From positions 2,542,001-2,606,000 of the forward strand of contig JAKSGN010000041.1 in NCBI GenBank assembly GCA_024180945.1: a stretch of 64,000 bases of DNA. Direction: 5' to 3'. This DNA is from Macrophomina tecta. Lineage: Eukaryota > Ascomycota > Dothideomycetes > Botryosphaeriales > Botryosphaeriaceae. Shown here piece after piece: positions 21,972 through 33,663 of the stretch; position 1 is the stretch's first letter; each line of letters begins with the position of its first letter. A model generated the notes under the pieces. The model saw only the letters and a list, made by a program, of their open reading frames with translations. It was not told the origin of the DNA and made no database searches. A program made the translations under genes and the position numbers.

Positions 21972-23484
21972 ATGCTCTCGACCCTCTCCTCCGCCGTCTA
22001 CTCCCTCTGGCGCGACTACATCGCCGACCCGTACAACGCCTCCTCCTCCGCTTCCTGGCCATCATCTCCTTTCTCTTCTTCCCGCGGCACTTATTCTTCT
22101 CTCTCGTCTTCCTCTTCCTCCACGTCAAACCAACCCGCCCAGTCACCCATCACCCACGACTTCCTCCCCTATCCCCGTGACGTCCGGCTCGTCCGGCTAC
22201 TCCTCCACCGCGGCCTCGGCCTGCCCGTCGAGCTCGCTGACTTGATCATTGACGCCGCGAGGTACTGGCCCGCTGCCGTCGGCACTTCAACAAGCGTTGG
22301 CGGTGTTGTGCTTGGTGGTGGAGCCGCGAGTGGGAGGGGCGGGCAGCGTGTCGTTGGCGGGAAGGGCGTGGTTAGGGCGAGCGATACGCAGCGGCATAAG
22401 GCGGCACAGTTGGTAGCGGTGACGGGGGCTGTACCAGGGGATGATGATGATGATGATGATGACGGCGGTGGTGGTGGTGGTGGCAGCGGCGGGAGGGGCC
22501 GGGGATGGGAGGGAATGAGGAAGGTGAGGGTTAGGTGTATCAGGTGGTGGTTGAGGAGCCGGGATCAGGGGTGGGTGAGGGAAGGGGTTGCGCGGAAAGG
22601 TGGGTTGGCTGTCTTGTTCTTCTTCTTTGTCAATGATGTCCGCTTATGGATGCTGTGTGGTTGGAAGATCCTCCTAGCTCTGATGCGTGGCACGAGAGAG
22701 ATCTCCATTTCTTGAGCGCTGCGTCGCGGGATGCGGCATCTTTGTGCCCTTCCACATATCAGTCCTTCATACCACCCCATTTCATCGCCTGCGTCTCCAT
22801 AAGACTAACCCTTCCCCCATCACCAGGCACCTACATCGGCTCCTCCTCCTGGTTCGACGCCTGCATCCTTCGCCCGCTGCCGCCCTCGGATCCTCGCCCG
22901 CCCATTACCCCCGAACTCGCCACCCGCATCCGGCAACTCCTCCTTCGCTCCGGCTCCTCCACCTCACAATCGCTACCCTCTTCCTCCTCATCGGACAACA
23001 CGTTCCCGGCCTTCCTCGTCGGCGACCTCCTCACCCACGACCCGGACGACGCGCGCCTTCTCCTGCGTGCGCTCGGGTGGGACTTCGTCGAGCGTGTCGA
23101 GCGCGTCGAGGTCGATGGCGAGGTCGGCGAGCGACGCGGCGTGCTGTGGAAGCTGCAGGCAAACCTGGTCGCCGGCGAGGCGTATCGCGTGCATGAGGGG
23201 GAGTGGTGGAAGGTGGGGGAGGAGCGCCAGAGAGAGTGGGGAGGAGATGAGAATGAGGGGAGAGGTGATGGAGCCGGGTTTGCGGATGTGTTGAGGCCAG
23301 GGGATAGGGTGGGTGTGTGGGCAAGGGCGATGGTAGGTATTTTGTTTTTCTTTTTTTTTCTGCCCCCTCTTTTCGTGGGTCAAGGCCGTGGTGAATAACG
23401 ATGTGCTGATCTGCTTGTTGCTAGCTTCCCGGATGGGTGAATGACGTGGATGAGGTCAAGGTCGAGGTTAGGTATTCTGTCTGA
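21972..23484 (+). CDS. Uncharacterised conserved fungal protein with Asp/Gly repeat
   Basis: Member of a widespread but unnamed ascomycete family, as far as I recognise it from its pattern: a helical N-terminal block (DVRLVRLLLHRGLGLPVELADLIIDAARYWP), a CIRWWLRSRDQGW motif, a GTYIGSSSWFDACI block, WKLQANLVAGE and a terminal FADVLRPGDRVGVWARA joined to LPGWVNDVDEVKVEVRYSV. Exons 21972-22599, 22827-23332 and 23425-23484 join in phase to 397 residues. The 227-nt first intron is long for this window; it has a CTAAC branch point and restores the DQGW-to-GTY order, but part of it is open in frame and could be coding. An inserted tract of eight Asp then seven Gly interrupts the region before DQGW. 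Function is unknown; the N-terminal block loosely resembles the helices of an F-box, which I cannot confirm. Confidence 0.7.
22440..22484 (+). repeat. GAT/GGT trinucleotide microsatellite in coding sequence
   Basis: About seven GAT units followed by about six GGT-type units, read in frame as poly-Asp then poly-Gly. It is a coding microsatellite that could vary in length between strains. Confidence 0.85.
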
Positions 23485-24073
23485 AGCGGGAATAGACGGT
23501 ATGATCTGGCCTCTGAACGCCAAGGACCTGGACAGTGACGCAGGGTGCCTCCACATCAGGCCGCAATTTGAAGGGGTGTTGCTGATGCCGGAAGAGCCGC
23601 TAGAAACGGAAGGCGCGGAACGAGTAGCCTGCCAGGAACAAGGCCAAGCCGGGGCGTTCGCTGAAGTTGTGCTCAGAAGCGTAAGTATACGGTTCGAGGC
23701 ATTGTGTATGGGTGAAGTAATTATGGGACACATACGTGGATTGATAATACGGTTGCAAATATGAGGATGGAGGGAATTACGCGTTTAAGTACCGTTCATC
23801 TTGTGCCTTTGCACGTGAAGAGGTACATGTCCACAAAATAAAGTCGAAACTACCATAGACAATCCTCTGTGCACGTCAAGTTCGACGTGCTCAAAATGAG
23901 CAATCTGAGATAGGAACGTTAACCAAGAGCCATAGGTGTTCTAGGCTTTCCAAAAGACTCTACTCATAACAGTGTACGCGAATTTTACCCAACCCACCGA
24001 ACCATGCCATCATTCCTCTGAAACGCCATGCAATGCCAGACAAAAGCCACCACCTCCACACAGCCTTTCCCAC
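23485..24073. other. Intergenic region between convergent genes
   Basis: Holds the 3' ends of the two convergent neighbours. A near-palindrome of ACGTGAAG and CACGTCAAG elements occurs around 23810-23885, with no clear role. No gene is seen. Confidence 0.45.
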
Positions 24074-25997
24074 TTAACCCTCATCATCATCCACTACCAT
24101 GCCTTCCGCGGCATTCTCCTGCATTGAGTCTTCAATTTCTCGTATCCGCCGCCTTCGCTGATTACGCCGTCTGACCTCCACCTTGCTTCCTCGCAGCCTT
24201 CTCTCCACCTCCTCTTCCTCGCTCTGCGCCATCAAGTCCACGCTCTCCACTGCTTCCAGGGCGCGGTTGAGTAGGTCTGTTGAGATCGGATCCTGTGGAC
24301 TGACAGCCAACGCCTCATGCAGCGCGAGTACCGCCTCCCACGCTCGACCCATCTCGAGTAATACGAGTCCTTTCGAGCAAAAAACCCCGGCGTCTTTGCC
24401 GCCCTGCCGCAGCACTTCATCAAACGCGGCAAGGGCTTCGCTGTGATTCTGTGCTCGACGATGGGCGTGGCCGAGATTGGTACGCGTCGCGAGGATGGAT
24501 GGCGAGGCCGGGGCCAGGGAGAGTTGCTCGGAGAGATTGAGGGCGAGAGTGAACATTTTTATGGCGAAAGGCAAATGATCCTGGTGGTAAAAGACGACGC
24601 CCAATTCATTAAGAAGCAGAGGATCCGTCTTGCAGAGACCGTAAGCTGTATTGAGGTATTCGTGTGCGAGCGCTAGGTTGTTGAGCTGGAGGTTCTGCAT
24701 TCCTAGAAAGAGTTGAGGCAGGTGAGTTCCTTGGAAGAGGCGAGCGGCGGTGGAGTAGGCAGATATGGCTTGGTCGTGTTCCCCTTCAGCGGCGAATGTG
24801 TGGGCAAAGCCAATCCAGGCAGGACCGAAGTGGGGGTCCATCATAGAAGCTTTCGAGAAAAACCGGCGGGCGTCGGCGATACGCCCGATAGTCAGGTAGT
24901 AAACTCCAATGGCGAGCCAGGAGGTCGGCTCCTCAGGATGGGTATCAGCGAGGTCGTGCGAAAGCAGGAAGAGTTCGTTCTTGTTGTTGAGCTCATGGAG
25001 ACATGCTAGATGTACAGGCATGGTGGAGAAGTTGTACTTGTCTTTTTGCAGAATGGACGAAGTAAGGGAGAGGGCTTCGCTGAAGCGGCACTGGGTGAAG
25101 AGCTGTTCAGCCTTGGAAAGCAGGATATCCGGATTGCTGGCAAGATTGTAGTGAGTTGAGAGGGTCTCGACAGCAGCTGTGAACTCGTCTGGGTTCTTGT
25201 ACTTGGACAAGCGGGTCATGTACAACATCTTGGTGAACTCGGCAGCTTCTTGTGCAGAGGAAGGATCGCCGGCGGTGACGGTCTCAAAGTTGAGGGACTC
25301 AAGAAAGTGCAACTCCTCCTCCGGAGACATGAGGGAGTTCTTCATGAGCTGGTCAAAGGCCTCGAAGCACTGGACATCAATGCGCACGGCGTCCTTGTAG
25401 CACTCTTTGGCGCGGTCGAAGGCATTCTGCTTGGCATAGCACACACCACGCAGATAGCACATACACGCTTCGGCCTTGATGTTTGCTATGTCCTCGCGCT
25501 CGCGCTCCTCGCTGCGATCAACGCGGTCGCTGCGGAGCCCTTTGCCATGATGCTGTCTGGTAGGGCCGTTGCGTGCGTTGGCGTCGACGTGTTGCAGCTT
25601 CTTCCGGGCGCTATCGGGGGCGGCAACGAGGTGAATAGGGTTCTTGTCGCCGAGGATCTGCATGGCTTCGTCGAACCTGGCCTGCTTTATTGAGCAATGG
25701 GCCAGCAGGTAGCGGCATGACGGGCTGCTCTGCTGGATGTCGGACTTGGAGACGAAGCGCGAGAGGATGCTTTGGGCGCGGGCATAGTTGCCTGTGGTAA
25801 AGTGGACCTGGGCGAGCCAGATGGCGTCGCGATCGCTGTCTGCGGTGGGAGAGGTCAGGGCACTGGGAGCTGCGGAGGGTTGGGCGGGAGCAGAACGCAC
25901 TGGTGATGGCTAAGAGCTTGTCGCCGATGAAGATGGCCGACTCATGCTGGTGCTTGTCTAGGGCGTCCTGGCGCCAGGTGCGCAGGAATTGCTCCAT
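24074..25997 (-). CDS. CDC16: Anaphase-promoting complex subunit Cdc16/Cut9 (APC6)
   Basis: TPR scaffold subunit of the APC/C ubiquitin ligase, needed for destruction of securin and cyclins. Exon 1 (25997-25901) encodes MEQFLRTWRQDALDKHQHES and IFIGDKLLAIT. It joins exon 2 (25839-24074) in phase to give NSDRDAIWLAQVHF, matching the Cut9 order; total 620 residues. The acceptor at 25840 is preferred because CTGAC lies upstream of it and the join matches Cut9. Successive TPR units fill residues 35-560, for example NYARAQSILSRF, CYLRGVCYAKQNAFDRAKEC, SWLAIGVYYLTIGRIADARRF and LLNELGVVFYHQDHLPFAIKM. A basic then acidic tail ends in VDDDEG. An insertion rich in charged residues lies at about 100-145 between the first TPRs. 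It is divergent from YJU2 across 435 bases. Confidence 0.93.
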
Positions 25998-26432
25998 ATG
26001 GGCGGGTGGATGGAGGCTTCCTGCGGAGCCATGGAGGGGAGCTCGGGCGGGCTGGGTGTTTGGTGTTTTGGCCGGGGAAATCAACAAGCCCGCACCAGTG
26101 CAACTGCCCGCCGACGCGCCTCGGCCCTACCCAACGCCGACGGCCACTCGTAGGGCTGAGCCAAGACCCGCGGCCACGTCCCCAGACGCCGCAACACTAT
26201 CCGCCTCCAACTTCACCACCCCCTCCTCGACCCGTCCGCCACGCGCCCGCCAATATTGCTCTCCACATATCCGCCCTTCGGCCCGCCGGCTACTAGATTC
26301 CCGGCACCGCCCCTCGACTGCGCCGCGCGTGTTGAGCTGCCCTTCCAGCCGCTCGCCTGCCGCATCTCCACGCCCCCAGCACTCGTCCGCTTTGACACTT
26401 GCTTCTCCGCTCCTCTCTAAAACACCGCCGTC
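25998..26432. promoter_or_regulatory. Bidirectional promoter region, CDC16/YJU2
   Basis: The start codons of two essential nuclear-function genes on opposite strands are only 435 bases apart, so this interval must carry both promoters and leaders. It is C-rich toward YJU2. No TATA box is evident, as expected of housekeeping genes. Confidence 0.6.
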
Positions 26433-27301
26433 ATGTCTGAGCGCAAGGTCTTGACGAAGGTACACTTCGCACTCACTAGCTTGGCCCTATTCCACTCACG
26501 CTAACGAGGATATGCCTACAGTACTATCCCCCGGACTTCGACCCAAGCAAGATCACCCGCACCAAGAAGCCCAAGGATGCCGGCCCCAAGGTCCAGACCG
26601 TTCGTCTGATGGCTCCCTTCTCCATGAAATGCACCGCCTGTGGCGAGTTCATATACCGTGGCCGCAAATTCAACGCGAGAAAAGAGACCACCGACGAATC
26701 CTACTACGCCATCAAGATATACCGCTTCTACATCAGATGCACTCGGTGCTCTGCAGAGATCACCTTCAAGACCGATCCGAAACATATGGATTACGTGGCG
26801 GAGCGCGGTGCGAAACGCAACTTCGAACCATGGAGGGAAGAGAAGCTCAACCAGGAGACCGATGAGGAGCGCCTGGATCGCCTGGAGCGCGAGGAGGCCG
26901 AGAGAGACGCCATGGCTGAGCTGGAAACGAAAACTCTGGACGCAAAGACTGAGATGGCTATTGCTGACGCCCTGGACGAGATTCGCACCAGGAACGCGAG
27001 GATCGAGAGGGGCGAGTTTGCCACTGAAGCCAGGGTTGAGAAGGACCCGGCGGATGCCGAGAGGGAGAGGCAAGAGAAAGAAGATGAGGAGGCTGCCAGA
27101 CGCGCTTTCGAGACAGCCACCGGCGAGCGCGTGCGTAGGATAGATGAGACAGCTGCTCCCGATGAGCCCGTCGTTGCGTCTTCTTCATCTGCCGTCGCCG
27201 ACTCGATTGCCATGCCTCCTCCGTCGTTCAAGAGGACCGTTAAGAAAAAGAAGGACCTCAGGGCTGCGCTAGGAATCAAGAAGAAGCCGTCGTTGGTCTG
27301 A
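26433..27301 (+). CDS. YJU2: Pre-mRNA splicing factor Yju2/Cwc16
   Basis: Component of the Prp19-associated spliceosome that promotes the first catalytic step. A 27-nt exon (26433-26459, MSERKVLTK) joins exon 2 (26522-27301) in phase 0, giving 268 residues. The diagnostic start (YYPPDFDPSKITRTKKPK) is followed by the family zinc site Cys46/Cys49 (MKCTACGEFIYRGRKFNAR) and Cys82/Cys85 (FYIRCTRCSAEITFKTDP), then DYVAERGAKRNFEPWR. The C-terminal half is a charged helix rich in Glu/Arg (EERLDRLEREEAERDAMAE) and ends in a lysine cluster (KRTVKKKKDLRAALGIKKK) suited to nuclear import. Sequence layout fits Yju2/CCDC94 rather than CCDC130. Confidence 0.95.
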
Positions 27302-30248
27302 GGCAAACATGATGATGTCATCACAGTACTGCCGTGAGGACGCTGTCCGTCGGGGGTAAACGATTCGGAAAGGGGCGTTACAGGGAGCATTAATGGTTGG
27401 GTTGGGCAGGTACACTATGGGTTCGAGTATGCGGTTCCATTCAACAAGCTGGTTTGCTATTCAATGCAAGTATTCTGACGCTCGTACAAAGATCTACCTC
27501 GACTGAGCCGCTCACTATTTATTAGCCTTGCCACATGTCACTATCGACCTCGATTGGATCGGCGGTGCTGCGGAACGCATTGCCTCGAGCCCGCCGCTTG
27601 CATCTGATCATCCAAATGGTATTGGCTTGGATGGAACCGCCGCAAGGCCCCGAGATGATCACAGAGTCCCGTGGTATACCTTGTTTACGTTGCCTCATGC
27701 TTGATCTGCCGTGCTAAAGAGATCTTAATAGCTCGCAGACATTAAAGGAGAGTACAGCTAATATCACCAGTCATGTGAAGCTGGAGCTGTAATCAGAATG
27801 TCACCCTCACTGATCCTAACTTCGAACATTTAAGCTCGGGTATCTGTTTGGGCATCGCGCCCAGATCATTCCGTTGTAAGCTTCTTGTAGCGATTTTGCT
27901 TCTTGTCTCTTCAGGGCAACTCATTAAAAGCGTCTGGACGCGATGCAACAGCTTTCAGCGGAAGTTAGATCACGTTTCCACGGATACTCTACGCAGCACA
28001 CTGGTAGTATCTGCGGAGGATCCTCTACCGAAGGATCATGTGTTACCCTGTAGCATTGCAATTACTTGAAGTCACCGGCAACTTTGCGCGAGAACATGAA
28101 GTTACCAGCTATGCTGTCCCCAAATTAGTCTCGGTAGAACGTATTTCAGATCTGATCAGTGTAGAATTGCCGTTTGCACTTTGATCGCAGGTGTAGTAGG
28201 GGGTCGGTTCTGTAGAGTTAAAAGCATTCGTGCGCACGTAAGTATAATCAGTTCACCTGAAGATCTACGTCCAGATGAATACGTAAGCTTCCCGGCATGC
28301 CTGCGCTTACCATTCCAAGACTATTGGCACCGACGTTGTTAGTGAGCTGCCATCACATCAGTCGATGGTTGCAGTGCACCCAGGGTGGTTTCTCCGTCGA
28401 CCAGGGTTTTGCCGCCGAGTGGCAAACATCGGACAATTATCTCGGAATCTCGGGCAGCAAGACACTACTATCCGAGCTGTCTTCTACGACCGTTCGTCAT
28501 TGCAAGCCAAGAGGCGGACGACTGCCGGACCACGGTAACTTGCGAGCCGGAAAGCGACAGATGTGGGACTTATGTGTCAATGACAGAAGTCAGCGCGGCA
28601 GGCGGACATTTCTAGGCACTCGAAGACGGTAAGCAAAAGGAGCCACGGGGTTTCTCCACCGTGTGGGTGTTTTGCGACCTGTGTCGAGCTTCCAACTTCT
28701 TGCCCGGTTGTCATTACCTGATCAATTAGACCACAAGGACTGCCGCGGGACATGATAGAGCTATCTTGACAATGCCGCAAAGGTAAAACACTACTAGTCA
28801 ACGTGAGGCCGAGATTGCGGACTACTCAATGTGGAAGAGTGCGCAGTCGATTGTGGGGAATGTTAGCTGAAGAAAGTCGGGCCGACATTTGGGAAGTCCT
28901 GGAGCCTCCACGCATTCCACCGCGCTGATCCTACAACACCATCCCGGAGCGGCTTTTGTGAGCAGTCCGGCTTTCCTTGGCTCTTCAATCAGCGCCTGAT
29001 TTCTTGCGGCCCGCCCCCTTGGCGCGGCTGGATGACGTGAGGCGGCTCGGGCATTTGCAGCTTCAAGGTTGCACCCAGCCTGCTGCCCCATCCTGTCTAA
29101 GGCCAGGCCCCATCTCCAGAATGAGTGTGGAAAGCACTGAGCTGCGAAAGAAACCTTGACTATGGGGATGATCCTGAAACCTGCTTACGCAGCCCCGCCC
29201 GTTCATAACCGTCATCGGCACTCCGATGAGAAGGTCCACGCAGCCCAAGGCTTTCGCTCCCCCTTTTCTCAACCGCCCACGCTAGCTGTCCAATGGCGAT
29301 GCGGCTCTTATAGATCAACACGCCGTGTCTGCAAGGCGAACGGTAAGGCTTCCAGTACTGAGCTGGCCGGCAGACTCCGACACCCCGAAGCTTTCGACGT
29401 CCCATTGGATACGCATGCCGATTCGCCTCACCCATCTGCAGCACTAATGCACAAGGCTTCTAGAAAGTCGTTCAACAGAATTGTATGCTTATTCTCAGCA
29501 TTTACCCTGCCATGCTGCCGCAGAGCCCAAAAAAAAAAGGAAGAAAGAAAATAAATCGTGCACAGGGTCGATAGCAGAATGGCTCCAAAACTACCCCAGT
29601 CCTGGAGCACCTCAGGAGCGACGCGGCGCTGCGCGGATGCCTTGGAAGATCTTCCTTAGGACACCTCTTCTAATTCCTTGTCCTCCTTGGCCTATCGGGT
29701 CTTTTGTGGGCCTCTCGGAGTTGCATACGAATGTGTCGGATTGGGATGCTCTCCATAAGCCAAAACGCGCCTTTTAGCTCTCGAAACTTCGTCTGTGCTC
29801 ACTGCACCATTGACAGATGAGGTCATTGGCGCCAGTTGCACGGACGTCTGACAAGCCGCTGCGGCACCGACGCTGCTAACAACATCCCGGCTTAGGTGTG
29901 ACGGACTGGGGCGAACTAGTCCAGAGCTTGATGCGGGGCGCCGGGCTTGGGGGAAAGCCGGGGGGGAAGGCCTTGGGGGATCGGCCGCCTCTCACGCTGA
30001 AGTGCCACGCCCAGTCGGCGAACCACTGGTCATTGCCAGTTCGGTCGGAGAGAAATGCGCGCATATGCCCGCGGACGGGCAGGCGTCCCAAGCTCCAAAA
30101 GCAAAACCTGGATCTTGCAGGAGGCAGTCGCTGTTTCCCTGGCTCAGACTGCTAGCCGCATCATGACTCTCGTCCCTGCCTTCTGCCCGCGGGCTTATAT
30201 GCTGCTGTGAACCAGCAGCTGTCGGCGGCTTTTCCAACCATTGCGACC
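27302..30248. other. Gene-free region of about 2.9 kb
   Basis: No frame longer than about 130 codons and none with a recognisable domain on either strand. Composition varies: the left part is near 48-50 percent GC, while 29000-30200 is richer in GC and C-rich near the transporter start. I see no transposon ends, long inverted repeats or tRNA-like boxes. Confidence 0.5.
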
Positions 30249-32540
30249 ATGGCTCCTTACTTCGGCCTCAAGGGCGGCTGGCTCACCTTCTGGGTAACGG
30301 TTGCTTGCGCAACTGATATGACCCTGTTTGGTTATGACCAAGGTGTATTCGGTTGGTGTAGAACATCCTCCAGCTCGGACGATCCAATTGACTTGTGCAG
30401 GCGGAGTTGTCGTTACGCAGGACTTCCTCGACACCCTCGACCTCAATGGCAAGACGACGCTGGTCAGTACGGTGACTGCCATCTACGATATCGGATGCTT
30501 CTTCGGCGCCATCCTCTCCTTTATGATAGGCGAGAGACTGGGTCGTAAAAAGAGCGTCATGCTAGGCACGACCATTATGGCGGCCGGCGCCATCATCCAG
30601 ATTGCCTCCTTCGGTGTCCCTGAAATGATCGTGGGCCGGTAAGCTCTCCCGAATTTACCGACGCTAGTACATGTGTCTGACTGGCACTCCAGTATCGTGG
30701 GCGGCATCGGCAATGGTATCAACACAGCGACAGCCCCGGTCTGGCAGGGTGAAACGTCAAAGGCAAGCTGGCGTGGCAAGCTCGTTATCATTGAGATGAT
30801 TATGAATATCGCCGGCTTTTCGCTCTCGAACTGGGTCACATACGGCTTCTCGTTCCTGGACGGCTCCGTGTCATGGCGCTTTCCCCTGGCATTCCAGTTC
30901 ATCTTCATCTTCATCCTCTGGGGCACCACCCCGTGGCTACCCGAGTCTCCCAGGTCCGTTCAACCACACTTCGGCGCGAGAAAATAGCCACTGGACTGAC
31001 AACTTCACAGATGGCTCATTGCACGTGGACGTATCGACGAAGCGGATCAGATACTTGCGGACCTCGAAAACAAGGCTGTCGATGATCCGTACATTGTCGC
31101 TCAGTCCAAGGATATCCAGTGGGCTGTCAATTACGAGAAGGAGAACGCGGTCCGCTGGCGTGACCTCCTTCGCGGTCGTACTGGTGAGCAGGGTGGAACG
31201 TGCACGATACGGCGTCTCGTCCTCGGCATGGGTACTCAGGCTATGCAACAGCTGGCTGGCATCAACGTAACTTCGTAAGTTCGACGTCTGTGAGAGCGCT
31301 TTAATTAGCCGCGAGACTGAGACTTGACTCTTTAGGTACTACCTCCCATATGTGCTCATCAACTCGGTCGGACTGTCGAACAACCTCTCTCGTTTGCTGG
31401 CTGCGTGCAACTCCGTTAGCTACCTGGCCTTCAGTACGATTGGCATACCGAACGTCGAGCGATGGGGTCGCCGCAAGATGATGATGTACGCCGCGGCGGG
31501 GCAGTGCGTCTGCTACCTGCTCATCACCGTCTGTCTGCGCTTTTCGGAGCCTGAGTTCGAGAACAGGAAGCAGTGGGCGTCGGCTTCGGTCGCCTTCTTC
31601 TTCTTGTACTACGTGTTCTTCGGTATTGGGTGGCAGGGCGTGCCTTGGCGTAAGTACTTTGAGCTTCTCCCTCACACTCACCCATGTCTTTCCCCACACG
31701 GCATACTGGCTTTACATGAAGGTTCAGTCAGCGTCTAAAACGCTGGAAGAGTGCATGAGGAGCGGAAGCATTCGTCTGGATGCGAGGGTCGCGTTTCGGT
31801 TGCACTTTGCCGTCCGGATCACTGTTTCAACTCCCCACGTGCTGGCCGACGGCTTCAACGCCGTTTCCTCAGTCGCCATCGTATCACAGGCACCATACTG
31901 ACTCGTAAACCGCAGTATATCCAACAGAAGTGAACAGTCTGAGCATGCGGACGAAGGGAGCTGCTTTGGGTACAGCAACGGTTCGTAAGATCTTCTTGCC
32001 CACTGGAGGACAAAAAAGCTAACGTCTCTCAGAATTGGTAAGACACCGATCTCCCTGATTGCCATTGGGGCAAAATGCCCAACACGCCCAAGATTCAATC
32101 GGCCTGTCTCTCATGTCTTTTGTCCTCGTTACTTTCTAGTTTAAATGCTGAGGACAAGAACTAAAACCCAACGCAGGATCTTTAACTTCATGGTGGTTGA
32201 AATCACACCACCCGGCATCGAATCGCTTGGCTGGCAATTCTACATCATATGGACAGTGTTCAACGGAGCATTCGTGCCAATAGTCTACCTGTTCTACCCG
32301 GAAACGGCAGACCGCTCGCTCGAAGACCTGGACCGGCTGTTCATCGAAAACCACGACATTTTCGTCTTCCGAAACAAAGAGGCCACTTCGACTAAGCGGC
32401 CGGCTAGATATGTTGAGCAGGAGGAGGACGAGGTCAGGCGGCAAAGCAGCATCAAGCCAGAGGATGTTTCAGGGGCGGTGGCGGCACACGCGAAGGATGT
32501 GCTGGCATCGCAGAATGCTGAGAAGATCGACAAGGTGTGA
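30249..32540 (+). CDS. MFS sugar transporter
   Basis: Twelve-span proton symporter of the fungal sugar-porter family (hexose or lactose permease-like), predicted in the plasma membrane. Eight exons (30249-30351, 30401-30638, 30693-30953, 31011-31274, 31336-31649, 31916-31980, 32033-32037, 32177-32540) join in phase to 537 residues. Family signatures are FGYDQGVFGGVVVTQDFLD, GERLGRKKSVMLG, PESPRWLIARGRIDEAD, QQLAGINVTSYYLPYVL, VERWGRRKMMMYAA, LYPTEVNSLSMRTKGAALGT and PETADRSLEDLDRLF. Exon 7 is only five bases (AATTG); it is needed to make the conserved Thr-Asn-Trp before IFNFMVVEITPPGI. The 266-nt fifth intron is unusually long. The substrate cannot be read from the sequence. Confidence 0.9.
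32033..32037 (+). other. Five-base microexon of the sugar transporter
   Basis: AATTG is preceded by GCTAAC and a TCTCTCAG acceptor and followed by a GTAAGA donor. It supplies Asn and two bases of Trp, restoring the conserved TNW motif and the reading frame between exons 6 and 8. Skipping it would shift the frame. Confidence 0.7.
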
Positions 32541-33663
32541 GGAGCAGCCGTTTCTCACTGTACATAGGCCTGTACGATCCGACGGGAGATGGGCTGCATG
32601 TGTTGTGGGTGCTGACGATGCGCGTGAAAGGGTGAGGGCGCGTTGGGAGAAAGCTGCAACGACTCACACAGTTTTAGCCGCAGAGAAACGCACCACGTCA
32701 CATTTGCAGGCGTTGTATTACAGGCATGTGAAGTGTGATTGTGCTAGGCGCGGCCGTCTTATCGGGATGCAGCCCCACGACGTTTTGAAACGCCCGTCCG
32801 GAGCCAACAACACCATCAGCCAGCCTGAGTAGCCGCTCTGCAGGCGTGGAGATGAGCGCTGCACTGCACGAATCCTCTTGCTGCACGGGCGGCAGTCTGG
32901 AACTCGTATTTAGGGCTCGCTTGCACCAGCCGCCGACCTCGCCGTGCGGACCAGGGCGGCCAGCCCTTCGCGCCCTCCGGAGCCCTCGACCGAAGCGCGC
33001 GGGAAGCCCAGTGCCGCATGCACGACGCGGCAAGGCCAGCTCCGGTCGGCCACCGCTCGCGCCCACCTCGGCGGCGCGACGGGACAAAAAGGTTTGGAGG
33101 TCGGGGCTTGCCTCACCACGGCGCAGATCGGGCGGCACATCCATGACGACGGCCCGCAGGCTGACAGGAACAGGAAAAGCAAGCTGCACAAAGCGCAGCG
33201 AGCCTGGGAGGCTGAAACGCTGCCCAGCATCCAGGCGCAAGCCACCAACGGCCGGCTCTGAGGATATGCCGCCGCCAGCGAATGGGCGTCGCGGGCCCGC
33301 TATCGCAAGCGCTGCAATTGGCCTCGCCCTCGCCCTCGCCCTCTCTGGCCATGTCAAGCCACACTGCGCCGCTAATGTATGCTGAAGGAGTTGATTTCTT
33401 TGTCTCTACGCCCCCCATTCGGTAATTGTGGACTGTCTTTTCCGCTATATTTGACCGCTCCCGCTGCCTTTTCCCCCCCATCGTCAACACTACCTTGCGG
33501 CCCTGGCTGGCATTTCGCTCTCTTTTCACACCACTGCGAGTCTGTGACTCGGCCACTCATTACCTCGCCCTCTGCGACGTCACTCTTTACACCAACACTC
33601 ACCGTCCTTCACCCCTCGCCTGCAACTTCACTTCCAGTCCCCGCGCCGTGCCCCACGCTCGCA
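32541..33663. other. Intergenic region and promoter of the DUF1996 gene
   Basis: Overlapping low-complexity frames on both strands but no recognisable protein. The frame of the downstream gene is open to 33379, but its upstream part is Pro/Ser/Thr-rich without a signal peptide, so I treat it as 5' leader. Confidence 0.45.

Noticed and set aside
22646..22826. Extra in-frame coding sequence upstream of GTYIGSSSW
   Set aside because: The frame is open, but joining 22599 to 22827 restores the DQGW-GTY order with a good branch point and exact phase, so I treat the stretch as intron while noting the doubt.
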